Source of the DNA: Sphingobacterium thalpophilum
GTDB lineage: Bacteria; Bacteroidota; Bacteroidia; Sphingobacteriales; Sphingobacteriaceae
Assembly: GCF_038396785.1 (NCBI RefSeq)
Contig: NZ_CP151087.1
Coordinates: forward strand, 2,914,001 to 2,978,000
Length of the DNA: 64,000 nucleotides
Direction of reading: 5' to 3'
Shown: positions 55,611-63,983 of the stretch, in pieces
Numbering within the stretch: the first letter of the stretch is position 1
Layout: every line of letters begins with the position of its first letter
The notes under the pieces: generated by a model
Databases searched by the model: none
What the model saw: the letters and a program-made list of their open reading frames with translations, nothing else
Told to the model about the DNA's origin: nothing
Position numbers and translations under genes: made by a program

Positions 55611-56624
55611 TTAAAAACCAACGCTTTTCAAGTTTAATCCTGTACGCTCGTCTAAACCGAACATTAAGTTCATATTTTGTACAGCTTGACCGGATGCTCC
55701 TTTAAGCAAATTATCAGTCGCATTTAAAATAAGGAGCTTATTTCCGTGCTTTTCAAGGTGGATAATACTTTTATTTGTATTGACAACCTGCTTAAGGTCG
55801 ATATTTTTTTTGCTGATATGCGTAAAAGGGTGAGCGGCATAATAGCTCTCATACAATGCGTAGGCCTGCTCTTCAGACAAATCGGTGTCTACATAAATAG
55901 CCGAGAAAATTCCCCGGGCAAAATCTCCACGTTGTGGAACAAAATTAATTTTTGCTGCAGCACGTTCCAACAACGATCCTGCTGACACCGGTAAAAATCC
56001 CGCTTGCAGCTGATCCAAAGATTCTGAAATTTCCTGTAAATGCTGGTGTTCAAAAGATTTGTAAGCAGAAAGATTATTGTTACGCCAGGAAAAATGCGTG
56101 GTTGCACCCGGTTTTTGCCCCGCTCCTGTTGATCCAGTCGTTGCATTAACATGGATTTGATCCGGTAATAAGCCTTTACTCGCTAATGGCAATAAAGCCA
56201 ATTGTATGTTTGTAGCAAAGCATCCTGGGTTTGCAATATACTGCGCTGTTTTGATTGCTTCTTTGTTTAGTTCTGGAAGCCCATACACAAATTGGTGCCC
56301 TTGGAAAGCTGTATTCGCACGAAGACGATAATCTTGTGAAAGATCAATAATCTTCACGGATGCATCGATCGGATTTGCATCTAAAAATTTGCGTGCATCT
56401 CCATGGCCCACACATAAAAACAAGACATCAATCGCGGAGTGATAGTCGGAAGAGAAGGTCAATTCAGTATCGCCAAATAAATCATTGTGAACTTCATATA
56501 ACTTATTTCCTGCATTGGAAGCACTATTAGCAAATACGATTTCCACCTCAGGATGATAAATCAATACACGTAATAATTCACCACCAGTATATCCTGCCGA
56601 ACCAATTATTCCTACTCTTATCAT
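55611..56624 (-). CDS. argC: N-acetyl-gamma-glutamyl-phosphate reductase
   Basis: Reduces N-acetylglutamyl-5-phosphate to the semialdehyde with NADPH in arginine synthesis (in some Bacteroidota the succinylated form is used). From MIRVGIIGSAGYTGGELLR it has 337 residues; the frame is open to 56663 but that adds 13 residues before the nucleotide-binding motif. The catalytic cysteine is C135 in ANPGCFATN. HFSWRNNNLSAY and AQYIANPGC agree with the family. It lies downstream of argG with a 19-bp inverted repeat between them, and it is the last gene of the unit. Confidence 0.94.
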   Translation of the reverse strand: MIRVGIIGSAGYTGGELLRVLIYHPEVEIVFANSASNAGNKLYEVHNDLFGDTELTFSSDYHSAIDVLFLCVGHGDARKFLDANPIDASVKIIDLSQDYRLRANTAFQGHQFVYGLPELNKEAIKTAQYIANPGCFATNIQLALLPLASKGLLPDQIHVNATTGSTGAGQKPGATTHFSWRNNNLSAYKSFEHQHLQEISESLDQLQAGFLPVSAGSLLERAAAKINFVPQRGDFARGIFSAIYVDTDLSEEQAYALYESYYAAHPFTHISKKNIDLKQVVNTNKSIIHLEKHGNKLLILNATDNLLKGASGQAVQNMNLMFGLDERTGLNLKSVGF

Positions 56625-56665
56625 TTTTTTGAATTTAGAATTTAGGGATGTGTTGTCCCCCATTA

Positions 56666-56715
56666 TGCCCTGTATTTTTTCTTATCAATTTTACGTTAAG
56701 AAAAAATACAGGGCA
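56666..56715 (-). repeat. 19-bp perfect inverted repeat between argG and argC
   Basis: Arms 56666-56684 and 56697-56715 pair perfectly around a 12-nt loop. It resembles an intrinsic terminator, with a T-run inside the stem but none after it. It could lower argC expression relative to argG or protect the 3' end of argG mRNA. Confidence 0.8.
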
Positions 56716-56726
56716 CAAAACACGGT

Positions 56727-57911
56727 TTATTTTTTATTCACTTTGTGCCAAATGATGGTTTGATTTCCAAAAATTTTGGAGAAACCTTTCACATCGTCAC
56801 CTGTATAGCCCTTATTCATCTCACCATAGCTACCGAATTTATTGGACATCAAATCGTGTTCAGACTCGACACCAATGACGACAAAACGGTATGGGTGAAG
56901 TTCAACAATCACTCGGCCAGTCACTGTTTCTTGTGAAGATTGTAAGAAAGCTTCGATATCACGCATAACGGGATCGTGCATTTGGCCTTCGTGCATATAA
57001 TTTCCATAGAAAGCAGCGATTTGGTCTTTCCAAGACAATTGCCATTTGGTCAAGGTATGTTTTTCTAAGGCATGGTGTGCCTTAATTAAAATGACAGAAG
57101 CAGCAGCTTCAAAACCCACACGACCTTTGATACCAATGATGGTATCACCCACGTGGATATCACGGCCAATACCGTATGGTTGAGCGATTGCCTGCAATTC
57201 TTGGATCACTTTAACAGAAGCCATTTTCTCACCATTTAAGGCCACAGGCTCTCCTTTTTCAAAATCGATTGTAATTTGTTGTGGCTCTGAAGAAGTCACT
57301 GGAGTTGGCCATGCCGATTCAGGCAAATATTGGTTGGATGTCAATGTTTCTGCTCCACCAACAGAAGTACCCCAAAGTCCTTTATTGATGGAGTATTTTG
57401 CTTTTTCAGCAGAATACTCTACACCATGCTTATTCAAATACTCAATTTCGGCTTCACGCGACAATTGCAGATCACGGATTGGGGTGATAATTTCCACTCC
57501 TGGAATCAGGGTCTGGAAAATCATATCGAAACGTACTTGGTCGTTTCCTGCGCCGGTAGATCCATGAGCAACACATTCAGCACCAATTTTCTTTGCGTAG
57601 TTTGCAATTGCGGTTGCTTGGCATACACGCTCAGCAGATACTGACAATGGATAAGTCGCATTTTTTAACACATTGCCAAAAATCAAAAATTTAATAGTTT
57701 CGCGGTAATAGTCTGCCGTTTCGTCTATAGCTGTATGTGATTTCACACCTAAAGCATAAGCACGTTCTTCAATATTTTTTAATTCTTCATCCGAAAAACC
57801 ACCTGTATTTACAACTACGGAATGAACTTCTAAACCTAAATCTTGTGTAAGATAAATACAACAGAATGAAGTATCTAATCCGCCACTAAATGCTAAAACT
57901 ACTTTTTTCAT
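56727..57911 (-). CDS. argG: Argininosuccinate synthase
   Basis: Joins citrulline and aspartate with ATP to argininosuccinate. 394 residues. The N-type ATP pyrophosphatase loop is AFSGGLDTSFC at residues 8-18. HGSTGAGNDQVRFD and GIGRDIHVGDTIIGIKGRVG are also conserved ArgG wording, the latter near residue 245. It follows the GNAT gene after 161 nt and precedes argC. argH, whose enzyme uses its product, is 20 kb away in the same window. Confidence 0.96.
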   Translation of the reverse strand: MKKVVLAFSGGLDTSFCCIYLTQDLGLEVHSVVVNTGGFSDEELKNIEERAYALGVKSHTAIDETADYYRETIKFLIFGNVLKNATYPLSVSAERVCQATAIANYAKKIGAECVAHGSTGAGNDQVRFDMIFQTLIPGVEIITPIRDLQLSREAEIEYLNKHGVEYSAEKAKYSINKGLWGTSVGGAETLTSNQYLPESAWPTPVTSSEPQQITIDFEKGEPVALNGEKMASVKVIQELQAIAQPYGIGRDIHVGDTIIGIKGRVGFEAAASVILIKAHHALEKHTLTKWQLSWKDQIAAFYGNYMHEGQMHDPVMRDIEAFLQSSQETVTGRVIVELHPYRFVVIGVESEHDLMSNKFGSYGEMNKGYTGDDVKGFSKIFGNQTIIWHKVNKK

Positions 57912-58072
57912 TAGAATGTTATTTTATGAGTGTTTGTTTTCAACGGCTGATTTAAGCTCGTTTCACTCGGTTTTTTATTATTATGTTGAGAGAACCTTGA
58001 ACTGATCTTGTTATTATGAACGTCTTCAGTTACCTGTTACATCTATTTTCAATATAATCGCTCAGCTTTAGC

Positions 58073-58789
58073 TTAATATCCTTTTGCGACTTTGTTATGC
58101 TTCGGAAAATTGACGGCAATAAATTTATTGGCCGATTTCCAAAACTTCGCCTGTATACGCTTTAACAGAGACTGTTTTTGTGTAATTCTTTCCAAGCGTT
58201 CTTTCGCTTCATGCTTGCGCTGGATCTTCTCTCGCAATTCACGTTCTTTCTCTTCAGGGTCCCAAAGCATGGCTGTACACATACAGTTTTTACGGTCTTT
58301 GCTCATCAGAATTTCATAATTCACGCAACTTTGACAACCCTTCCAAAATTCATCATCGGAGGTCAATTCGGAATATGGAACCGGTTCATAGCCTAGTTCT
58401 GAGTTGATTTTCATCACGGCAAACCCGGTTGTCAAACCAAAGATCTTCGCTTTAGGGTATTTCTCACGGGAAAGTTCGAAGACTCTTTTTTTGATCGCTT
58501 TTGCCAAACCGACTTTTCTGAATTCGGGATTGACAATCAAACCTGAGTTCGCAACATAATCACCATGCCCCCAAGTTTCTATATAACAAAAACCTGCCCA
58601 TCGGCCATCTCTATGTAAAGCAATCACTGCTTTACCTTCATTCATCTTGTTGGCAACGTATTCTGGTTTACGACGCGCAATACCAGTACCACGAGCCTTT
58701 GCAGACTCGAACATTTCGTCGCAAATAACCTCTGCATAATGTGCATGCTCAGGTTTAGCCGGGATAATTAAAAAATCTGATATAGTCAT
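58073..58789 (-). CDS. GNAT acetyltransferase of the arginine operon, possible N-acetylglutamate synthase
   Basis: A 238-residue acetyltransferase. The acetyl-CoA loop is RKVGLAKAI at residues 91-99, after SGLIVNPEF. Four cysteines in pairs, C152/C155 (GCQSC) and C169/C171 (CMC), could bind a metal. The C-terminal ~55 residues are a Lys/Arg-rich helix. As first gene before argG and argC it is a natural candidate for the first arginine step (acylation of glutamate), which a classic ArgA would otherwise perform. That function is inferred from position only. Confidence 0.75.
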   Translation of the reverse strand: MTISDFLIIPAKPEHAHYAEVICDEMFESAKARGTGIARRKPEYVANKMNEGKAVIALHRDGRWAGFCYIETWGHGDYVANSGLIVNPEFRKVGLAKAIKKRVFELSREKYPKAKIFGLTTGFAVMKINSELGYEPVPYSELTSDDEFWKGCQSCVNYEILMSKDRKNCMCTAMLWDPEEKERELREKIQRKHEAKERLERITQKQSLLKRIQAKFWKSANKFIAVNFPKHNKVAKGY

Positions 58790-58809
58790 TGACTTACGAC
58801 CCTAATAAT

Positions 58810-58834
58810 AAAACAACAACTACTGTTGTGTTTT
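58810..58834 (-). terminator. Weak hairpin just before the GNAT start, possible attenuator
   Basis: On the minus strand AAAACACAAC and GTTGTTGTTTT pair with one bulge around a short loop and are followed by TATTATT. It is AT-rich and weak. Its place between the leader ORF and the first structural gene makes it a candidate attenuator terminator. Confidence 0.3.
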
Positions 58835-58902
58835 GTTACTAAATAAATTAAAATAATGGATTCAAAACCATCGGACAATCATGGTCTTGCTTGGAAAGAT
58901 TC

Positions 58903-58929
58903 ACTACCTCAAATCAAGCCCGAGGTAGT
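58903..58929 (-). promoter_or_regulatory. Hairpin overlapping the end of the Arg-rich leader ORF
   Basis: ACTACCTC and GAGGTAGT form an 8-bp stem with an 11-nt loop that holds the leader stop codon and the last Arg codon overlaps the stem base. A ribosome stalled at the Arg codons would prevent it from forming. Confidence 0.5.
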
Positions 58930-59048
58930 ATAGGTCGTCGGAGGCGTAAAACAGGTATTTCTACAAAAATGAAAGCACAAAAGACCTTCTTCATAAACTT
59001 CTCAAAAGTTTGAATATAAGAATAATCGTTCTTTTTGTTCTGTTTCAT
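58914..59048 (-). CDS. Candidate arginine leader peptide
   Basis: A 44-codon frame starting at the first ATG after the predicted transcription start, with a second ATG at 58994 that gives 26 residues (MKKVFCAFIFVEIPV, then the tail). The last ten residues read RLRRPILPRA: four arginines within ten codons, using CGC, CGA, CGA and CGG, just before the stop at 58914. CGA and CGG are likely slow codons in an AT-rich Bacteroidota. It lies 125 nt upstream of the first gene of the arginine operon. A hairpin covers its end. This fits a ribosome-stalling attenuator, but a complete terminator/antiterminator pair could not be drawn. It may still be accidental. Confidence 0.4.
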   Translation of the reverse strand: MKQNKKNDYSYIQTFEKFMKKVFCAFIFVEIPVLRLRRPILPRA

Positions 59049-59081
59049 TTTTTTATGCTCTGTCAATTGTTTCTGACGATG

Positions 59082-59115
59082 CAAATGTATAAAAATATTT
59101 TTTTCTTTTCCACAA
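59082..59115 (-). promoter_or_regulatory. Promoter of the arginine operon leader
   Basis: TACATTTG on the minus strand (59089-59082) is a full -7 match; TTG (59115-59113) is 23 bp upstream, slightly wide. Transcription would start near 59076, giving a leader of about 285 nt before the GNAT gene. Confidence 0.5.
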
Positions 59116-59330
59116 TATTCTCCTTGATTTTTTGCAAAAATTAAAAATTTACAATCCACCGTCAAAACCTTCCTGCAAGCTTCATTTTCAAGCAATTAAT
59201 CCACAACAAGTCGGCAATAGAATGATCACATTCGCGATATTAATTTGACAATAAAACGGATAAAGGTTTAAGGCTTTATCAATTGAAATTGTTGTTTTTT
59301 CTATCGGTTCGTTATTTTTAGTCAAAAACG
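59116..59330. other. Gene-free stretch upstream of the arginine leader promoter
   Basis: AT-rich sequence between divergent promoters. A minus-strand frame enters from here into the leader ORF, but it starts upstream of the predicted promoter and shows no family. Confidence 0.4.
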
Positions 59331-59331
59331 A

Positions 59332-59339
59332 TACTTTTG
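59332..59339 (+). promoter_or_regulatory. -7 box of the small membrane protein gene
   Basis: TACTTTTG matches the consensus. The ATG at 59353 follows 13 nt later, so the 5' UTR is very short. Confidence 0.5.
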
Positions 59340-59352
59340 TAGGGATCATTTA

Positions 59353-59628
59353 ATGGAGAATAGTATGTCACCGAGTTTAATTTTCTATCTTATTTTTGCC
59401 GTCCCTTACATTATCTTTATGTATTGGCTCGTCAAACAGGACAAACATAAATATGCCTGGGGAATAGCAATCATTACTATTGTTGCCCTATTAGCGATCT
59501 ACGTATCGCAGAAAGCCAGTAAAGTGGCCATGGACAATTATCAACAGCATCAGATCGACTCTAGAGAGATCGAGCGGGAAGAGCGTTTACAAAAACAACA
59601 GGATAGCATTAATCATGCTCAACAATAA
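59353..59628 (+). CDS. Small membrane protein with two helices
   Basis: A 91-residue protein with transmembrane helices at about residues 7-26 (SLIFYLIFAVPYIIFMYWLV) and 35-52 (AWGIAIITIVALLAIYVS), and a highly charged, probably coiled-coil tail (REIEREERLQKQQDSINHAQQ). Start may also be the Met at 59365. No family is recognised. It is monocistronic and shares its terminator with the convergent peptidase gene. Confidence 0.7.
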   Translation: MENSMSPSLIFYLIFAVPYIIFMYWLVKQDKHKYAWGIAIITIVALLAIYVSQKASKVAMDNYQQHQIDSREIEREERLQKQQDSINHAQQ

Positions 59629-59658
59629 AAAAGCGGCTAATACCGCTTTTTTATTGTT
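59621..59658. terminator. Bidirectional terminator containing both stop codons
   Basis: A 16-bp perfect stem (59621-59636 with 59643-59658) closes a 6-nt CTAATA loop. The TAA of the small membrane protein gene is in the left arm and the TAA of the peptidase gene in the right arm. Confidence 0.93.
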
Positions 59659-61759
59659 CGTTTGTATAATTTGGAATAATCCCTTCCAATTTAAAGAGAA
59701 AAGCATATTCCAATGCAATTTCCTTTAAATAGTCAAATCGACCCGATGCCCCACCATGACCATAATCCATATCTGTTTTTAACAGTAAAACCGCATCTCC
59801 TATTTTAGTAGCTCTCAGTTTTGCTACCCATTTTGCTGGTTCAAAATACTGCACCTGACTATCGTGCAGCCCGGTTGTGACCAATAAATTAGGGTATTCT
59901 TTTGCTTCAATGTTTTCATATGGAGAATAGGCCTTCATATAATAATAGGCTTCCTTCTCATTGGGGTTACCCCATTCATCATACTCATTTGTAGTCAACG
60001 GTATTGTATCATCCAACATGGTATTCACCACATCTACAAATGGTACCTGAGCTATTATGCCATGATATTGCTCAGGCGCAATATTAGCGATTACACCCAT
60101 CAGCAAACCTCCGGCACTTCCCCCTTGCGCATAGAGATGTTCGGGCATACAATAATGTTGATCAATCAGGTATTTACCACAATCCACAAAATCATAAAAG
60201 GTATTCATCTTGTGCATCATTTTTCCATCTTCATACCATTGGCGCCCCATTTCCTCACCGCCTCTGATATGTGCCAAGGCATAGATAAATCCACGATCCA
60301 ACAGACTTAGTCGATTGCTCGAAAAAGTGGGATCCATCGACGCACCATAAGATCCGTAGGCATATTGCAACAATGGAGCTGAACCATCAAGTTTGGTTCC
60401 CTTTTTATAAACAATAGAGATGGGCACTTGAACACCATCTCTTGCTGTTGCAAAAACACGTTCGGTGATATACGCGGTTTGGTCATACCCTCCCAAAATC
60501 TCCTGTTGCTTTAATAATATTTTCTTCTGCTTAGCCATATCATATTCATAGACTGAGCTTGGTGTCACTAAAGAAGTATAGCCATATCGTAACTTATCAC
60601 TGTTGTATTCAACATTAATACCCGGGTATACCGTATAGGCAACTTCTCCGAAATCCAAATAGTGCTGATGCTGACTCTTTAAATTATAAATTGCCAATTG
60701 GGTCAATCCATTTTTTCGTTCAGCAATCGCCAGAAAATCCTTAAACTCTTCAATATCGCTGACCAATACATCCGGTCGATGGTCTATGAATGGCTGCCAG
60801 TGGCTGCGATCTGTACGATCTAAGGGACATTGCATGATTCGGAAATTAATAGCTCCATCATTTGTCAGTATTAAGAACCGATCTTCCAATACAACAACGG
60901 AATAGAGAACATCCTGTATCCTAGGTTGAAAAATACGAAATTCCGATTGCGGTGAGTCAGCATTTAATAACCAAATTTCTGAGGACAATGTCCCTTCAGA
61001 ATTGATCATAATATATTTTCCATTTTTGGATTTACCAACTCCGATATAATTTGTGTTATCTTTTTCTTCATACACAAGCACATCTGCTGCAGGATCGCCC
61101 CCCAGTGTATGCCGCATAATCTTTTCACTAAGCAAGGTAACAGGATTCTTGGCCGTATAGAACAAGGTTCGATTATCATTTCCCCATATCGCTGCCCCCT
61201 CTGTATTCTTTATCTGGTCGGGATAAATTTCTCCGGTCTCAATATTTTTGATAAATATGGTATATTCCCTCCGGGATACGGTATCCACACTAAAGGCAAG
61301 CAAACGATTATCCGGACTAACCGAAAATCCCTTTGCCGTATAATATGCATGCCCTTGGGCAAGCTGATCTACATCCAATAGCACTTCTTCTTCGCCCTCA
61401 AGCGTACCCTTTTTCCGACAGAATTTAAAATATTGTTTTCCCTCTTCCGTCCGGCTATAATAATAATAGCCATTTTTGTAATAAGGCACAGACTCGTCCT
61501 TTTCCTTAATCCGGGATTTCAATTCATCAAAAAGATTTTCCTGTAAATCTTCGGTATCTTGAAGCATTAAATTGGTATAATTGTTTTCCTCTTCCAGATA
61601 GTCAATAACTTCTTGCGATTTTTCTCCTTTTTTAAAGTAATCAATCATCCAGTAATAATCATCTTGCACAGCATCATCATGTATCTTTCTGACATGAGGG
61701 TAAATTGCCGCCACTGGGGCCATCACATTAGGCCAAACTATTTTCTTATTTTGTTGCAT
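59651..61759 (-). CDS. ptrB: S9A peptidase, oligopeptidase B-like
   Basis: A 702-residue prolyl-oligopeptidase-family serine peptidase. Residues about 75-420 form the beta-propeller that limits access to peptides; an alpha/beta hydrolase domain follows. The catalytic triad is S548 in YAQGGSAGGLLMG, D633 in GLHDSQVQYFEP and H668 in DYGHGGASGRF. LRYGYTSLVTPSSVYEYD and GGEEMGRQWYEDGK are typical of oligopeptidase B, which cuts after basic residues, rather than of prolyl endopeptidase. No signal peptide is seen, so it is cytosolic or leaves by another way. Confidence 0.93.
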   Translation of the reverse strand: MQQNKKIVWPNVMAPVAAIYPHVRKIHDDAVQDDYYWMIDYFKKGEKSQEVIDYLEEENNYTNLMLQDTEDLQENLFDELKSRIKEKDESVPYYKNGYYYYSRTEEGKQYFKFCRKKGTLEGEEEVLLDVDQLAQGHAYYTAKGFSVSPDNRLLAFSVDTVSRREYTIFIKNIETGEIYPDQIKNTEGAAIWGNDNRTLFYTAKNPVTLLSEKIMRHTLGGDPAADVLVYEEKDNTNYIGVGKSKNGKYIMINSEGTLSSEIWLLNADSPQSEFRIFQPRIQDVLYSVVVLEDRFLILTNDGAINFRIMQCPLDRTDRSHWQPFIDHRPDVLVSDIEEFKDFLAIAERKNGLTQLAIYNLKSQHQHYLDFGEVAYTVYPGINVEYNSDKLRYGYTSLVTPSSVYEYDMAKQKKILLKQQEILGGYDQTAYITERVFATARDGVQVPISIVYKKGTKLDGSAPLLQYAYGSYGASMDPTFSSNRLSLLDRGFIYALAHIRGGEEMGRQWYEDGKMMHKMNTFYDFVDCGKYLIDQHYCMPEHLYAQGGSAGGLLMGVIANIAPEQYHGIIAQVPFVDVVNTMLDDTIPLTTNEYDEWGNPNEKEAYYYMKAYSPYENIEAKEYPNLLVTTGLHDSQVQYFEPAKWVAKLRATKIGDAVLLLKTDMDYGHGGASGRFDYLKEIALEYAFLFKLEGIIPNYTNEQ

Positions 61760-62085
61760 TCGCTCTTTTATACGCTAATCAATATATACTCTTTCTTATC
61801 CTAGCTATCTAGATCATCTAAATAAAACAGGCGACTCTTAGAAATGGTTTGAATTTAAGATATTTCGTCAACAGTTTGCTAAGAGATATGGATTATAAAT
61901 ACTTTTAATAAAAATTAACAGTTCAGAAGAGGCATTAGCATTATCTTTGCTATTCTGCTATAGGCAGGAATATGCGAGCTTACACGCTCATGAAGAAAAT
62001 TTAAAATAAACAGGAGAGAATAACCAGGTGGAACGCGTGCATTGCAACAAATGAAAGCAGACACTTCATTAAGAATTATTTACAT

Positions 62086-63711
62086 ATGAATTTAAAACAA
62101 TCACTATATCTAATTGCTTTAGGCTCATTGCCCCTTATCTCTTTCGGACAATCCGATACCATTCCAGCAAATTGGTTCAATTTGGATTATAAAACAGATG
62201 GGGTCATGGGAATCAGTACCGAAAAAACATATAAAACGTTATTGAAAGGAAGAAAATCTACTCCAGTCATTGTTGGGGTATTGGATGGAGGTGTTGATGT
62301 TTATCACGAGGATCTCAAAGATGTTGTGTGGATCAATACGAAAGATAGTCTCACGAATGGTATAGATAATGATGGTAATGGCTATATTAATGATAAATAC
62401 GGCTGGAATTTTATTGGAAACGCCGATGGAAAGGACGTTCAGTTCGATAACCTGGAATTGACAAGACAGCTTAGGGTTCTGGACAAAAAGTTTGCAAACA
62501 TCACAGCAGCAACAGAACTCAATGAAACTGATCGAAAAGCTTTCGCTAGTTATCAAAAGATGCTTGCCAAATATAAAAACAAGTTAGAAGAAGCTAAGAT
62601 GGGCCAATTTTCCTACGATGCGCTCAAACGTAACATAGACGCTGTGGTACGTGAAATAGGTAAAAAGCCCGAAGATATCACACAGGAGGATATAGACAAT
62701 TTCAAAGCAACCACAAACACGCAACGTATCGCACTTGGCTATGCAAAGGATGAAATCAACAACGGCGGCTTCGCCAAATTTTTTGATGATATCACCGAAG
62801 GTGCAAAATATTTCAACAATCAAGTTGATTATCATTTAAACAAAGCATACGATTCTCGACCTATTGTTGGAGATAATTATGAAGATGCTTCAGAGCGACA
62901 TTATGGCAACGCGGACGTAAAAGGACCGGACGCATTACATGGTAGCCATGTCGCTGGAATCATTGGTGCAAAACGTAATAATAATGTTGGTATCAACGGC
63001 GTAGCGGACAATGTTAAAATACTCACAGTTAGACTTGTCCCTGATGGTGATGAACGTGATAAAGACGTCGCAAATGCCATTCGCTATGCAGCAGACAATG
63101 GCGCTAAAGTACTTAACATGAGCTTTGGAAAAAGTTATGCCTATAATAAACAGGCCGTAGATGATGCCATCAAATATGCTGAATCCAAAGATGTACTGAT
63201 GGTACATGCCGCAGGAAATGACAGTGAAGATAACGATATAGAACCTAATTTTCCGATGAAGTATTATACGGATGTAAAAGGTGACACAACCGGGGTTGCC
63301 AATGCCTGGATCACAGTAGGTGCAACAGGCCTTCATTTGGACAATGAACTTTTGGCTGATTTTTCCAATTATGGTAAAAAAACTGTCGATGTTTTCGCGC
63401 CTGGTGTCTACATCAACTCTACCGTACCGGATTCCAAGTATAAAGAAGAACAGGGCACCAGTATGGCTGCTCCCGTTGTCGCCGGTCTGGCCGCCATGAT
63501 TCGTTCTTATTACCCTAATTTGAGCGCTGTGGAAACGAAACAAATTATTATGGAATCGGTAGAAAAGCCGAATCAACTGGTACAGGTAAAAGTCGGTGAA
63601 GATGCCAGCAAAACGGTTAGATTAGCAGACATTTCGGTCACTGGAGGAATCGTTAATGCGTATAACGCTATTATAAAAGCGGAGGAATATACTAACAGAA
63701 AGAAAAAATAA
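62086..63711 (+). CDS. Secreted S8 (subtilisin-family) peptidase with a long insertion
   Basis: A 541-residue serine protease with a signal peptide ending near residue 23 (LISFGQ). The triad is D67 in VGVLDGGVDVYHEDL, H285 in LHGSHVAGIIGA and S459 in GTSMAAPVVAGLAAMI. Between D67 and H285 lie about 218 residues, far more than the ~30 in subtilisin. The insertion (about 100-280) is charged and probably helical (KMLAKYKNKLEEAKM, DNFKATTNTQRIALGYAKDEI). It has no obvious I9 propeptide. Long insertions at this point occur in other Bacteroidota S8 enzymes as I recall. It is followed by a small gene on the same strand. Confidence 0.93.
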   Translation: MNLKQSLYLIALGSLPLISFGQSDTIPANWFNLDYKTDGVMGISTEKTYKTLLKGRKSTPVIVGVLDGGVDVYHEDLKDVVWINTKDSLTNGIDNDGNGYINDKYGWNFIGNADGKDVQFDNLELTRQLRVLDKKFANITAATELNETDRKAFASYQKMLAKYKNKLEEAKMGQFSYDALKRNIDAVVREIGKKPEDITQEDIDNFKATTNTQRIALGYAKDEINNGGFAKFFDDITEGAKYFNNQVDYHLNKAYDSRPIVGDNYEDASERHYGNADVKGPDALHGSHVAGIIGAKRNNNVGINGVADNVKILTVRLVPDGDERDKDVANAIRYAADNGAKVLNMSFGKSYAYNKQAVDDAIKYAESKDVLMVHAAGNDSEDNDIEPNFPMKYYTDVKGDTTGVANAWITVGATGLHLDNELLADFSNYGKKTVDVFAPGVYINSTVPDSKYKEEQGTSMAAPVVAGLAAMIRSYYPNLSAVETKQIIMESVEKPNQLVQVKVGEDASKTVRLADISVTGGIVNAYNAIIKAEEYTNRKKK

Positions 63712-63785
63712 ATATTTTCTCGTTTTTTATACCAAAACTATCTTTTGTCCGTTTAATTAATTAACTTACAGAGACAAAACAACAG

Positions 63786-63983
63786 ATGCTTATGGTAGAA
63801 AACTTTACCCAATCAGAAAACGAAGTTCAAAATTTGCGAACCCAAAACGAGAAGGTAATGACAGACGAGGACGTAGAAAATGAATTGAAACTTCAATTAC
63901 CAAAAATGTTGCTTCATCCAAGCAAAAGATGTGTTGAGAATATCCTTGCATATTCTAAACAACTAGAAAAAAGAAAGGCCTAA
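63786..63983 (+). CDS. Small protein of unknown function
   Basis: A 65-residue protein, polar N-terminal half (QSENEVQNLRTQNEKVMTDE) and a compact C-terminal motif LPKMLLHPSKRCVENILAYSK, which looks like a short helical segment conserved in Sphingobacteriaceae small proteins, though I cannot name a family. Start may also be the Met at 63792. It follows the S8 peptidase gene after 74 nt and has its own terminator overlapping its stop codon, which supports a real gene. Confidence 0.7.
   Translation: MLMVENFTQSENEVQNLRTQNEKVMTDEDVENELKLQLPKMLLHPSKRCVENILAYSKQLEKRKA

Noticed and set aside
56625..56663. Longer argC start
   Set aside because: Thirteen extra residues precede the nucleotide-binding motif that normally opens ArgC.
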